In this document: positions 1-6,768 of the stretch, in pieces
Layout: every line of letters starts with the position of its first letter
Position numbering within the stretch: the first letter of the stretch is position 1
Origin: a bacterium
GTDB lineage: Bacteria; Krumholzibacteriota; Krumholzibacteriia; WVZY01
Assembly (NCBI GenBank): GCA_027296025.1
Contig: JAPUJU010000313.1
Location: 1-9,332, forward strand
Length of the DNA stretch: 9,332 nucleotides
Reading direction: 5' to 3'
Translations under genes and position numbers: made by a program
The notes under the pieces: model-generated
Database searches by the model: none
Told to the model about the DNA's origin: nothing
Seen by the model: only the letters and a program-made list of their open reading frames with translations

Positions 1-1689
1 GATTTTCCGCGGCACCTGTCGATTCATCCGGGCGGGTTTCTTCTCGGGCACGAACCGGTACGCGATCTTGTCCCGATCGAAAACGCAACCATGGAAAACA
101 GAACGGTCATTCAATGGGACAAGGATGATCTCGAGTCCCTCGAGCTTTTCAAAGTCGATCTTCTCGGCCTTGGAATCCTGACCGTCATAAACCGATCGTT
201 CGATTTGATCCGCGAACATTACGGCACGTCACTGTCGATGGCGACGATCCCGGCGGACGATGGACCAACCTACGACATGATTCGCGCAGCAGACACAGTC
301 GGTGTGTTTCAGATCGAAAGCCGCGCGCAAATGGCAATGCTGCCCCGGCTCAAACCGCAGAACTATTACGACATTGTGATCGAGGTGAGTATCGTCCGGC
401 CCGGGCCGATTACCGGCGGGATGGTCCATCCCTATCTGCGCCGCCGCGCCGGCGAGGAGGAAGTAACCTACCCGCATCCCTGCCTCGAGCCCGTACTGGC
501 GAAGACGCTGGGTATCCCCCTCTTTCAGGAACAGGTGATGCGGCTCGCCGTTCTCGCGGCTGACTATACACCCGGCGAAGCCGACCAGCTCCGCAGGGAT
601 ATGGCGGCATGGCGCCGGTTCGGGCGTCTCGAACGCCACAAGGAACGCCTCATTTCACGAATGGAGGCGAAAGGAATCACAACCGAGTTTGCCGAACGTG
701 TGTTCGAACAGATCCGTGGTTTCGGGGATTACGGATTTCCCGAGAGTCATGCAGCGAGCTTCGCGCTTATCGCCTATGTATCGGCCTGGCTCAAGTGCCA
801 CTACCCGGATGTCTTTACGTGTGCGCTTCTCAACGCACAACCCATGGGATTTTATTCGCCGGCAACCATCATCGATGATGCAAAACGTCACGATGTTCAG
901 GTCTTGCCGGTCGACGTTCAGCAAAGTCACTGGGATTGCCGACTGGAACCGCTCGGCAGTTCGGAGATCCGTGATGGTCGCGCTTCTTATGCGGTGCGGG
1001 TCGGACTTCGTTACATCAAGGGCCTGCGAGAACAGGTCGGCCGCACAATCGAAGCGTCCCGGCGGAAGGGTGCCTTTCGCTCACTCGAAGATTTCACCCG
1101 GCGCACATGCTGCGAAGAGGGCGCGCTGACTCGCCTCGCCGAGTCGGGCGCTTTTCACATGTTCGAAGCAGAGCGACGTAATGCTCTCTGGAAAGCGCGC
1201 GGGCTCGACCACGATGATCCCGGACTCTCCCTCAAGACCCGCGAGCCCCGGATCGCGTTCGACGCGTTGAGCGAATTCGAAACCATCGCCTGGGACTACG
1301 ATACAACCCGGCACAGCACGCGCGGGCATCCGCTTGCGCCGTTACGCGATGAACTCTCAGCTCTTGGTTATCCGGATGCAAAAACAGTGGGCGCCGCAAA
1401 GAACGGAGACCGGGTACGGTACGCCGGCATCGTCATCAATCGCCAGCGGCCCGGAACGGCGAAGGGTGTCGTTTTTATGACACTCGAAGATGAAACGGGG
1501 TTCGTGAATCTCGTCGTCTGGCAGGACGTCTTTCAACAACACTACATTCTCGCCAAAACGGCGTCGTTCCTCGGCGTCACCGGCAGAATCCAGTCGGAAT
1601 CCGGCGTGGTCCATCTCGTCGCCGAATCGTTCTGGTCCCCCACACTGGACATGCTTCCCCGCAAACGGCCCAGCCGGGACTTTCATTGA
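1..1689 (+). CDS. dnaE2: Error-prone DNA polymerase DnaE2/ImuC, C-terminal ~562 residues (5' end outside window)
   Basis: This is a C-family polymerase alpha-subunit homologue that carries out mutagenic translesion synthesis, usually with ImuA and ImuB, as part of the DNA damage response. The frame is open from base 1 (DFPRHLSIHPGGFLL), so the methionine at base 91 is internal; the PHP domain and the first two catalytic aspartates lie upstream of the window. Visible parts, numbered from base 1: the palm segment FKVDLLGLG with the third catalytic aspartate (D53), the finger region with IVRPGPITGGMVHPYLRRR, the helix-hairpin-helix region around ESHAASFALIAYVSAWLKCHYP, and a C-terminal OB-fold (about bases 1414-1640, RVRYAGIVINRQRPG...). 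The protein ends SRDFH, a typical DnaE2 ending that separates it from the longer replicative DnaE1. It looks intact. Whether imuA/imuB precede it, and whether a LexA box controls it, cannot be seen. It converges on the regulator at 1696 with a 6-bp gap and no convincing terminator. Confidence 0.95.
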   Translation, partial: DFPRHLSIHPGGFLLGHEPVRDLVPIENATMENRTVIQWDKDDLESLELFKVDLLGLGILTVINRSFDLIREHYGTSLSMATIPADDGPTYDMIRAADTVGVFQIESRAQMAMLPRLKPQNYYDIVIEVSIVRPGPITGGMVHPYLRRRAGEEEVTYPHPCLEPVLAKTLGIPLFQEQVMRLAVLAADYTPGEADQLRRDMAAWRRFGRLERHKERLISRMEAKGITTEFAERVFEQIRGFGDYGFPESHAASFALIAYVSAWLKCHYPDVFTCALLNAQPMGFYSPATIIDDAKRHDVQVLPVDVQQSHWDCRLEPLGSSEIRDGRASYAVRVGLRYIKGLREQVGRTIEASRRKGAFRSLEDFTRRTCCEEGALTRLAESGAFHMFEAERRNALWKARGLDHDDPGLSLKTREPRIAFDALSEFETIAWDYDTTRHSTRGHPLAPLRDELSALGYPDAKTVGAAKNGDRVRYAGIVINRQRPGTAKGVVFMTLEDETGFVNLVVWQDVFQQHYILAKTASFLGVTGRIQSESGVVHLVAESFWSPTLDMLPRKRPSRDFH

Positions 1690-1695
1690 CCTGCG

Positions 1696-3075
1696 TTAAA
1701 CAATCGGACCGCCCATACCGGGTGGTCTTGCCAGCACCTCGGCAATCTTATTCAACCCCCGCTCGAGCACGTCCATGTTCGGCGCCGCGCAGAGGCTGAT
1801 GCGAAAACCGTTCGGTGCCGCGCCGTTCCCCACGGAGAACGTATCCGACGGCGTAACGGCCACACCTTTGTGCCGCGCTTCATTGACGAACTGCGCGCTT
1901 CCCCAACATTCGGGAAGGTCGATCCATGCGTGGTAGCTACATCCCTGAGAGTGAACACCCGTTCCCGACAGTACGCGCCGCATCAACTCGATGCGCCTCC
2001 GCGCTTCCTCTCGTTTCCGTTCTACAGTTTCATCGAACGTCCCGTCTTCGATCCACATCGCCGCAATCTCCGCCGTGAGCGGCGAAACCATCCAGGTCGT
2101 CGCCCAGATCGCACGCTCCATCGCCTCGATCCGGTGCTTCGGGGGCATGAGGAACCCCACACGCAACCCGCCCACCACTGCCTTCGACGGCGCGGCAATG
2201 AAATACGTCTGCTCCGGGGCAAACGTCGCGATCGGCACGGGCGGATCGTCTGCGAGAAGTTGATGCACGGCGTCCTCAAAAATCGCCACGTCGTATTTCC
2301 GGGCGATGTCCGCGAGTGTTCTCCGCCGCGATTCAGGAAGTGTTGCCGTCGTGGGATTCTGCAGTGTCGGAACCGTGTAGAGAAGTTTCGCGCGCGGCTG
2401 CCGGCACGCCGTCTCGAACGATTCCGGCAAAATCCCGTCTTCATCCATCGCCAGACCGATGACGCGCAGACCGAGCAGATCCGCCACCACCCGAACGCCC
2501 GGGTACGTCAACTCTTCGGTCAGCACGACATCTCCCGTGTCCATGACCGATGAAAACACCATCGTCATCGCGTGTTGCGTACCGGCACACACCAGTACAT
2601 CGTCGGCGTCAGGCTCCAGACCGAACTGCCGCATCCACACGGCACCGGCCTCTCGATGCCGCCGCATACCTGCATTCGGCTGATACTGCAGCAGCTCGGG
2701 CAGATCCGGACGGCGTCGCAGCTCGCGCAGCGCACGTGACAGGTCGGGGTCCTGCGCGTGAAGCGGCCAGGACACACCAAGGTCGATCACATCCGGGGCG
2801 GCCGGGAATCCCGCCACGCCAAAACTTTGAGGCGCGGTCCTTCCCACGAACGTACCGCGGCCGGTCTCACCACGAATGAGTCCGCGCCGCTCGGCCGCCG
2901 CGTAGGCCCTCGTGACGGTTCCGACGCTGACCTCGAGTACGTCGGCCAGTTCCCGTTGTGTAGGCAGACGGTTCCCCAACAACAACTTTCCCGTAGCGAT
3001 ATCATGTGCCAGCGCATCGGCAATCGCCTGGTACTGCGGCTTCGAACTGTCCAGATTTGGTAACCAAATTGTCAT
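1696..3075 (-). CDS. MocR/PdxR-type transcriptional regulator: GntR winged helix fused to aminotransferase-like PLP domain
   Basis: A 459-residue one-component transcription factor of normal MocR length. Residues about 12-77 form a GntR winged-helix DNA-binding domain (QYQAIADALAHDIATGKL, then LPTQRELADVLEVSVGTVTRAYAAAE and the wing GLIRGETGRGTFV). A linker leads into a fold-type I aminotransferase-like domain (about 95-450). The PLP residues are kept: K298 in APSKAVVGGLRVGF (Schiff-base lysine), D268 in IFEDAVHQ (pyridine nitrogen), N240 in TLQNPT and R425 in GFRIS (carboxylate contact). MocR proteins usually sense PLP or a PLP-amino acid adduct rather than catalyse transamination. The gene is divergent from a PLP-dependent decarboxylase across 79 bp of repeat-rich DNA, which suggests it controls that operon and itself. 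The ATG at 3075 fits the family's N-terminus, but no Shine-Dalgarno sequence precedes it. The effector is unknown. Confidence 0.93.
   Translation of the reverse strand: MTIWLPNLDSSKPQYQAIADALAHDIATGKLLLGNRLPTQRELADVLEVSVGTVTRAYAAAERRGLIRGETGRGTFVGRTAPQSFGVAGFPAAPDVIDLGVSWPLHAQDPDLSRALRELRRRPDLPELLQYQPNAGMRRHREAGAVWMRQFGLEPDADDVLVCAGTQHAMTMVFSSVMDTGDVVLTEELTYPGVRVVADLLGLRVIGLAMDEDGILPESFETACRQPRAKLLYTVPTLQNPTTATLPESRRRTLADIARKYDVAIFEDAVHQLLADDPPVPIATFAPEQTYFIAAPSKAVVGGLRVGFLMPPKHRIEAMERAIWATTWMVSPLTAEIAAMWIEDGTFDETVERKREEARRRIELMRRVLSGTGVHSQGCSYHAWIDLPECWGSAQFVNEARHKGVAVTPSDTFSVGNGAAPNGFRISLCAAPNMDVLERGLNKIAEVLARPPGMGGPIV
3055..3069. promoter_or_regulatory. Perfect 15-bp palindrome in the first codons of the MocR gene
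   Basis: ATTTGGT-A-ACCAAAT is a perfect inverted repeat with 7-bp arms. It encodes residues 3-7 of the regulator (IWLPN) and abuts the next palindrome at 3068. An operator placed over the start of a regulator gene would suit autorepression. It may instead be chance combined with coding constraint, so the regulatory role is only inferred. Confidence 0.35.
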
Positions 3076-3084
3076 AGTGACAAT
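3068..3084. promoter_or_regulatory. Probable MocR operator, perfect palindrome ATTGTCA-TAG-TGACAAT
   Basis: A 17-bp perfect inverted repeat with 7-bp arms and a 3-bp centre sits exactly over the regulator's start codon. The half-site ATTGTCA recurs as a direct copy at 3091-3097, and the core TTGTCA recurs at 3106-3111. Repeated half-sites between a MocR gene and its divergent target are the usual arrangement of operators in this family. Binding here would block transcription or initiation of the regulator gene. Assignment to this MocR protein is inferred from position. Confidence 0.6.
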
Positions 3085-3112
3085 ATTTACATTGTCATCA
3101 TTGTTTTGTCAA
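3084..3112 (-). promoter_or_regulatory. Possible MocR promoter giving a near-leaderless transcript
   Basis: On the minus strand a consensus -35 TTGACA (3112-3107) is followed after 17 bp by a poor -10, TAAATA (3089-3084, 3 of 6 matches). The predicted start would fall about 1-3 bases before the ATG at 3075. With no Shine-Dalgarno sequence present, this would make the mRNA leaderless or nearly so. The weak -10 limits confidence. Confidence 0.35.
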
Positions 3113-3120
3113 CATATTCT
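3092..3120 (+). promoter_or_regulatory. Likely sigma70-type promoter of the decarboxylase operon
   Basis: A -35 TTGTCA (3092-3097, 5 of 6 matches) is separated by 17 bp from a -10 TATTCT (3115-3120, 4 of 6). The predicted start is near 3127, giving a leader of about 28 bases that contains the AGGAGG site. The -35 lies inside the ATTGTCA box at 3091-3097, so a factor bound there would compete directly with RNA polymerase. The region is strikingly AT-rich compared with its surroundings. Confidence 0.55.
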
Positions 3121-3154
3121 TACTCTGACAGGTAAGTAAAAGGAGGGTGCCCGG

Positions 3155-4654
3155 ATGGATAATATACTTAAACTACATGTTGACAAGGATTTAGAGACTC
3201 TAGACCCGGACGACTGGGAAGGGATGAAGGATCTCGGACATCGCATGGTAGACGACATGCTGGACTATCTTCGAACCGTTCGGAGCCGTCCGGTATTTCA
3301 ACCCGTTCCGAACGACCGGCGTGATTTCTTCCGTTCGGGACCGCCAACCAAGCCGCAGGGAGCGGAAGCAGCCTACGAGGATTTTCGTGAGGCGGTGCGC
3401 GACTACCCCATCGGAAACATTCACCCGCGATTCTGGGGATGGGTGATGGGCACTGGAACTCCGTTCGGGATGCTCGCCGAAATGCTCGCCGCCGGGATGA
3501 ACACGAATGCTGGCTTCGGAAATCAAGCGGCCGTTCACGTTGAGACCCAGGTCATCAACTGGTTGAAAGATATTATCGGCTTTCCAGCCGAGGCGAGCGG
3601 TATTCTCGTCACTGGCTGCACCGTTGCGAATCTTATCGGCCTGACCGTGGCACGGAATCTGAAATCCGGAATCGACGTTCGCACCGAGGGCCTGCAGAGC
3701 CTCGGACGGAGCATGACGATGTACGGTTCTGTCGAAACGCATTCGTCGGTCCAGCGTGCGCTCGAGATGCTTGGGCTCGGCAGCGACGCCTTTCGCGCCG
3801 TACCCGTCCACGATGATTTCACGATTCGGATCGATGAACTCGAGAAGATGATAGCCGTAGATGTAGCGGAGGGAGCACTCCCGATATGTGTCATAGCGAA
3901 CGCAGGAACGGTGAACAGCGGCGCGTTCGATGACATGCAGCAAATGGCGGATGTGTGTGACAAGCACGACTTATGGCTGCATGTCGATGGCGCATTCGGC
4001 GCTCTCTCCGCGCTCTCTCCCCGGCTCGCCCCGAATATTGACGGGATCGGCCGTGCAGACTCGGTTGCATTCGACCTTCACAAATGGCTGCACGCACCGT
4101 ACGACGTCGGTGGCGTCCTCATTCGCGACGCGAGTTCTCACCACGACTCGTTCAGAATGAGCGGGGACTACCTCAGCCATTTCGATAGCGACCTCGCGAC
4201 CGGACCGATCAACTTCATGGAGCACGGGGTTCAGATGTCCCGCAGCTTTCGGGCGCTCAAAGTGTGGATGACCATCAAGGAGCACGGTACCGAGAAGCTC
4301 GGTCGGCTCGTAGAACAGAATGTCGACCAGGCACAGTACCTTGCCGCCCTCGTCGACCGGGAACCGGAGCTGGAACTAATGGCCCCCGTCCCACTCAATA
4401 TCGTCTGCTTCCGATACACCTCCCCGGGTCTGGACGAGCAAGCCCTCGACGATCTGAACTTGACTATTCTCCAACGGCTTCACGACAGCGGTGTGGCCGT
4501 GCCCACCCATACGCGAATCAGCGGCCATTTCGTCCTTCGCGCCGCCATCGCAAACCATCGCACGCGCTTCGAGGACCTCGGACTTCTCGCCAACGAAGTG
4601 ATATACTGGGGCCGAAAACTACGCAGAGAGTCACCACGCCAACACACCTCTTGA
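3155..4654 (+). CDS. Group II pyridoxal-dependent decarboxylase (aromatic-L-amino-acid/tyrosine decarboxylase-like)
   Basis: A 499-residue cytoplasmic PLP enzyme of fold type I, normal family length, expected to remove the alpha-carboxyl group from an amino acid to give an amine. Visible landmarks are IHPRFWGWVMGTGTP (substrate-side region, about 94-108), YGSVETHSSVQRALEMLG (PLP-stacking histidine region), HVDGAFG with D278 (pyridine nitrogen), FDLHKWL with K310 (Schiff-base lysine) and SRSFRALKVWMTIKEHG (family C-terminal motif). The phosphate-binding segment reads VTGCTVANL, where many relatives have a GGSEANL-type sequence. The start is fixed by AGGAGG at 3141-3146, 8 bases before the ATG. 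It is the first gene of a two-gene unit and is divergent from a MocR regulator. The substrate cannot be read from the sequence: aromatic amino acids are the family default, and glutamate, aspartate or others remain possible. Some relatives in this group have diverged to other PLP chemistry. Confidence 0.9.
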   Translation: MDNILKLHVDKDLETLDPDDWEGMKDLGHRMVDDMLDYLRTVRSRPVFQPVPNDRRDFFRSGPPTKPQGAEAAYEDFREAVRDYPIGNIHPRFWGWVMGTGTPFGMLAEMLAAGMNTNAGFGNQAAVHVETQVINWLKDIIGFPAEASGILVTGCTVANLIGLTVARNLKSGIDVRTEGLQSLGRSMTMYGSVETHSSVQRALEMLGLGSDAFRAVPVHDDFTIRIDELEKMIAVDVAEGALPICVIANAGTVNSGAFDDMQQMADVCDKHDLWLHVDGAFGALSALSPRLAPNIDGIGRADSVAFDLHKWLHAPYDVGGVLIRDASSHHDSFRMSGDYLSHFDSDLATGPINFMEHGVQMSRSFRALKVWMTIKEHGTEKLGRLVEQNVDQAQYLAALVDREPELELMAPVPLNIVCFRYTSPGLDEQALDDLNLTILQRLHDSGVAVPTHTRISGHFVLRAAIANHRTRFEDLGLLANEVIYWGRKLRRESPRQHTS

Positions 4655-4660
4655 AGGAGG
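4655..4660 (+). promoter_or_regulatory. Ribosome binding site directly after the decarboxylase stop codon
   Basis: AGGAGG follows the TGA stop (4652-4654) without a gap and lies 5 bases before the ATG at 4666. It decides the start of the downstream gene: the frame is open far upstream, back through the decarboxylase, but those residues are an overlapping artefact. Ribosomes ending on the first gene can reinitiate here. Confidence 0.85.
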
Positions 4661-4665
4661 TCGAA

Positions 4666-5190
4666 ATGGTCGACAAATTGAAGTGGTTCGATAGAGTTTT
4701 CGATGGATCGCTCCCCGAGGGCCTCTTTCCCATGATCGTTGAACGTTTGCGTGGCACGCCCGTGCGCATCGACGAGACTATCCGCCTGACCCCGGCCAAG
4801 CGGCTCGTCGAACAGGTCGACGGCGCCTGGTCGATTCAGGAGAACCTCGGTCATCTCATCGACCTCGAACCGCTCTGGAGCGGGAGGCTCGAGGATCTTC
4901 TGGCGAACAAGCCCGAGCTTCGCCCGGCGGACCTTACGAACCTGAAGACACACGAGGCCAATCATAATGCGTCCAGTATTGAGGAGCTCGCGCACACGTT
5001 TCGCGAGATCCGGACTTCGCTCGTAAATCGCTTCGATTCACTGACCGATGAAGAAGTTCGGCTCAGGGCACACCACCCGCGCCTTGATACACCCATGCGA
5101 ATGATCGACCTGTGCTTCTTCATGGCGGAGCACGACGATTTTCATCTCACCCGGATGACCGAGATCCGACGAGCACTCAGCTCCCGCTGA
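4666..5190 (+). CDS. DinB superfamily protein (four-helix metal-binding hydrolase/transferase type)
   Basis: A 174-residue cytoplasmic protein of the DinB/YfiT-like superfamily, whose members are four-helix bundles holding a divalent metal. The probable metal triad is visible: H63 in WSIQENLGHLIDLEPLW, and H156 and H160 in AEHDDFH near the C-terminus. The conserved stretch KTHEANHNASSIEELAHTFREIR and the motif HHPRLDTPMRMIDL also fit this family. Characterised relatives include thiol-dependent S-transferases and hydrolases (mycothiol or bacillithiol users), but most are unassigned and the specific reaction here is unknown. The name comes from a damage-inducible Bacillus gene and does not mean DNA polymerase IV. 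The start is set by the adjoining AGGAGG; the gene follows the decarboxylase by 11 bp and is very likely cotranscribed and translationally coupled with it. Confidence 0.85.
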   Translation: MVDKLKWFDRVFDGSLPEGLFPMIVERLRGTPVRIDETIRLTPAKRLVEQVDGAWSIQENLGHLIDLEPLWSGRLEDLLANKPELRPADLTNLKTHEANHNASSIEELAHTFREIRTSLVNRFDSLTDEEVRLRAHHPRLDTPMRMIDLCFFMAEHDDFHLTRMTEIRRALSSR

Positions 5191-5292
5191 CTCCACACCC
5201 GACGAGCGCCGAATTTCCCCGCAGCACCGGATCCCTATACCTTGCAGTAGCGGCCAGAGCGAAAGAACCCACGAAGCGACAAGGGGACGGGT

Positions 5293-6669
5293 TCAGTCCT
5301 TTTCTGCCGCCCGGAGCATCTCGTCGACGTGGACGAATTTTTCCCTCGGCTTGCCGGCGACTTGTCCGCACTCGACTTCCGCCGCATCGATTTTCTGCCA
5401 GTCCGCGTAGCTGATGACGGCGACACCTTTTATGCGGAAGAAGTCAGAGACGGCCGCCCGGGTGGGTTCCTCGCACGGCTTCAGGCTTGGAATGTCTTCG
5501 AGAAGATTCTTGATGGTCGCATTCGCGTCCGGCTTGTTGGTCCCGATCACGCCCGTCGGACCGCGCTTGATCCAACCCACCGCATACAGCCCGGGGATCG
5601 GAGTCGAACCGTTCACGATCCGGCCGTCCTCGTTGGGAAATACGCCCCTCTTCTCCTCGAACGGCACGCCCTCGATCGGAACCCCCCGATAACCGACGCT
5701 TCTGAATAATGCGCCGCACTCCAGCACTTCTGTCTCGCCCGTCCCTTCGGACCATTGTTTTCCAGAGTTTCCGGCGAGCGTGTTTTTCTCGAGGATCACG
5801 CGTTCGAGACGCCCGTTGCCCACGAGCTCCTTCGGGCTCTTGAGGAAATGAATGATGAAGCGTCGCTCCGACGTCGGGGCTGGTCGCTCCGAAAATCCTT
5901 TCAGAAACCCGTAGTTTTTCTTCGCTTCCCGATTGTTCTCCAGCTCCGTGGCGCTCTGTGCATTGAGCACCAGGCTCTCGGGTGTCACCACAGGTTCGCA
6001 GATCGCGAGCTCGCCGAACTCCTTGATTTCCGGCGGCGTAAAGGCCGCCTGGGCCGGACCGCGCCGGCCGATCATATGAATTTCCCGGACCCTGCTTTCC
6101 GCGAGTCTCTCGAGCGATTGCGCCGTGATATCCGTGTTCTTGAGCTCGTCCATACTCTTTGCGAGGATTCGCCCGACATCCATCGCCACGTTTCCCTGCC
6201 CGATAATGACCGCCACCTCGTGGGATAGATCGAATGTTCTGTCCTGAAAATCCGGATGGCCGTTGTACCACGCCACGAATTCCGTCGCCGTGTAGCTGCC
6301 GGGAAGATCCTCTCCGGGGATACCGAGTCGGCGATCCGTCTGGGCACCGTTCGCAAATACAATCGCATCGTAAAAGCGTCGAAGCTCCTCGACACGGATA
6401 TCCCGTCCGACCGTTACGTTTCCGAAAAACGCAAAGCGATCGTTCGACGCCGTTTTCTCATATACTTTGATGACTTTCTTTAATTTTGCATGATCCGGCG
6501 CCACACCGTAGCGAACGAGCCCGAACGGCGCGCAGAGGCTATCGTAAACGTCCACCTCAATGACCGCGTCCGCCTTGAACATCGACTCCGCAGCGTAGAA
6601 GCCACTCGGTCCGCTACCAACGACGGCGACGCGAAGAGGTCGCCCTTCTGTTCCAGGATTATTGGACAT
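5293..6669 (-). CDS. fprA: Ferredoxin/adrenodoxin-NADP+ reductase, FprA type (FAD-dependent)
   Basis: A 458-residue flavoprotein that moves electrons between NADPH and ferredoxin, feeding P450s, Fe-S assembly or other ferredoxin-dependent enzymes. Residues 13-45 form the FAD-binding Rossmann motif (VAVVGSGPSGFYAAE). CAPFGLVRYGVAPDH (46-60) is a signature of the FprA/adrenodoxin reductase group. A second dinucleotide fold binds NADPH (VAVIIGQGNVAMDVGRIL, 152-169), with R202-R203 in IGRRGPAQAAFT placed to contact the 2'-phosphate. The C-terminal FAD motif is AVGWIKRGPTGVIGTNKPDA (363-382). Length is typical and no 4Fe-4S domain is fused. The minus-strand ATG at 6669 is preceded by GGAGG (6686-6682) at an 11-12 base spacing, a little long. 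It lies 99 bp downstream of the amidase gene but has its own promoter candidate. No ferredoxin or P450 gene is visible here. Confidence 0.93.
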   Translation of the reverse strand: MSNNPGTEGRPLRVAVVGSGPSGFYAAESMFKADAVIEVDVYDSLCAPFGLVRYGVAPDHAKLKKVIKVYEKTASNDRFAFFGNVTVGRDIRVEELRRFYDAIVFANGAQTDRRLGIPGEDLPGSYTATEFVAWYNGHPDFQDRTFDLSHEVAVIIGQGNVAMDVGRILAKSMDELKNTDITAQSLERLAESRVREIHMIGRRGPAQAAFTPPEIKEFGELAICEPVVTPESLVLNAQSATELENNREAKKNYGFLKGFSERPAPTSERRFIIHFLKSPKELVGNGRLERVILEKNTLAGNSGKQWSEGTGETEVLECGALFRSVGYRGVPIEGVPFEEKRGVFPNEDGRIVNGSTPIPGLYAVGWIKRGPTGVIGTNKPDANATIKNLLEDIPSLKPCEEPTRAAVSDFFRIKGVAVISYADWQKIDAAEVECGQVAGKPREKFVHVDEMLRAAEKD

Positions 6670-6712
6670 CGTTCGTTGCTACCTCCGGGAATCCGATACC
6701 ATCGCCTCTCTC

Positions 6713-6741
6713 ATCGTACCCGCCGCCCGGGGCCTTGTCCA
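6713..6741 (-). promoter_or_regulatory. Likely promoter of the ferredoxin reductase gene
   Basis: On the minus strand TGGACA (6741-6736, 5 of 6 to the -35 consensus) is followed after 17 bp by TACGAT (6718-6713, 4 of 6 to the -10). The predicted start near 6706 gives a leader of about 37 bases holding GGAGG. This suggests fprA can be transcribed separately from the amidase upstream. Confidence 0.5.
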
Positions 6742-6768
6742 ATACGCCGGGCCGTACCGTCGCCACGA

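Noticed and set aside
1707..1727. 8-bp stem downstream of dnaE2 (one wobble pair)
   Set aside because: It lies inside the coding end of the MocR gene and has only a TT tail. Coding constraint explains it as well as termination does.
3200..3967. Long open frame (255 codons) antisense to the decarboxylase
   Set aside because: It lies wholly within a well-supported gene, has no domain I recognise and is explained by the codon bias of the other strand.
4264..4665. Upstream extension of the DinB-like reading frame back into the decarboxylase gene
   Set aside because: The extra ~134 residues are low-complexity, Arg/Pro-rich out-of-frame translation of the decarboxylase. The AGGAGG at 4655-4660 and family length place the start at 4666.
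1..5190. Functional link between dnaE2 and the DinB-like gene as a DNA damage island
   Set aside because: The shared damage theme comes from the family name only. The DinB-like protein is not a polymerase, the operons converge or are separate, and I saw no LexA-type box within the window.
5281..5303. Hairpin with T-rich end after the DinB-like gene
   Set aside because: Only four Watson-Crick pairs form the core, followed by two G-U pairs, and the T-run is inside the stem. It is too weak to call a terminator.
5444..6271. Open frame of 275 codons overlapping the ferredoxin reductase on the same strand
   Set aside because: The translation is Arg/Gly-rich without family features and sits in another frame of a clear FprA gene.
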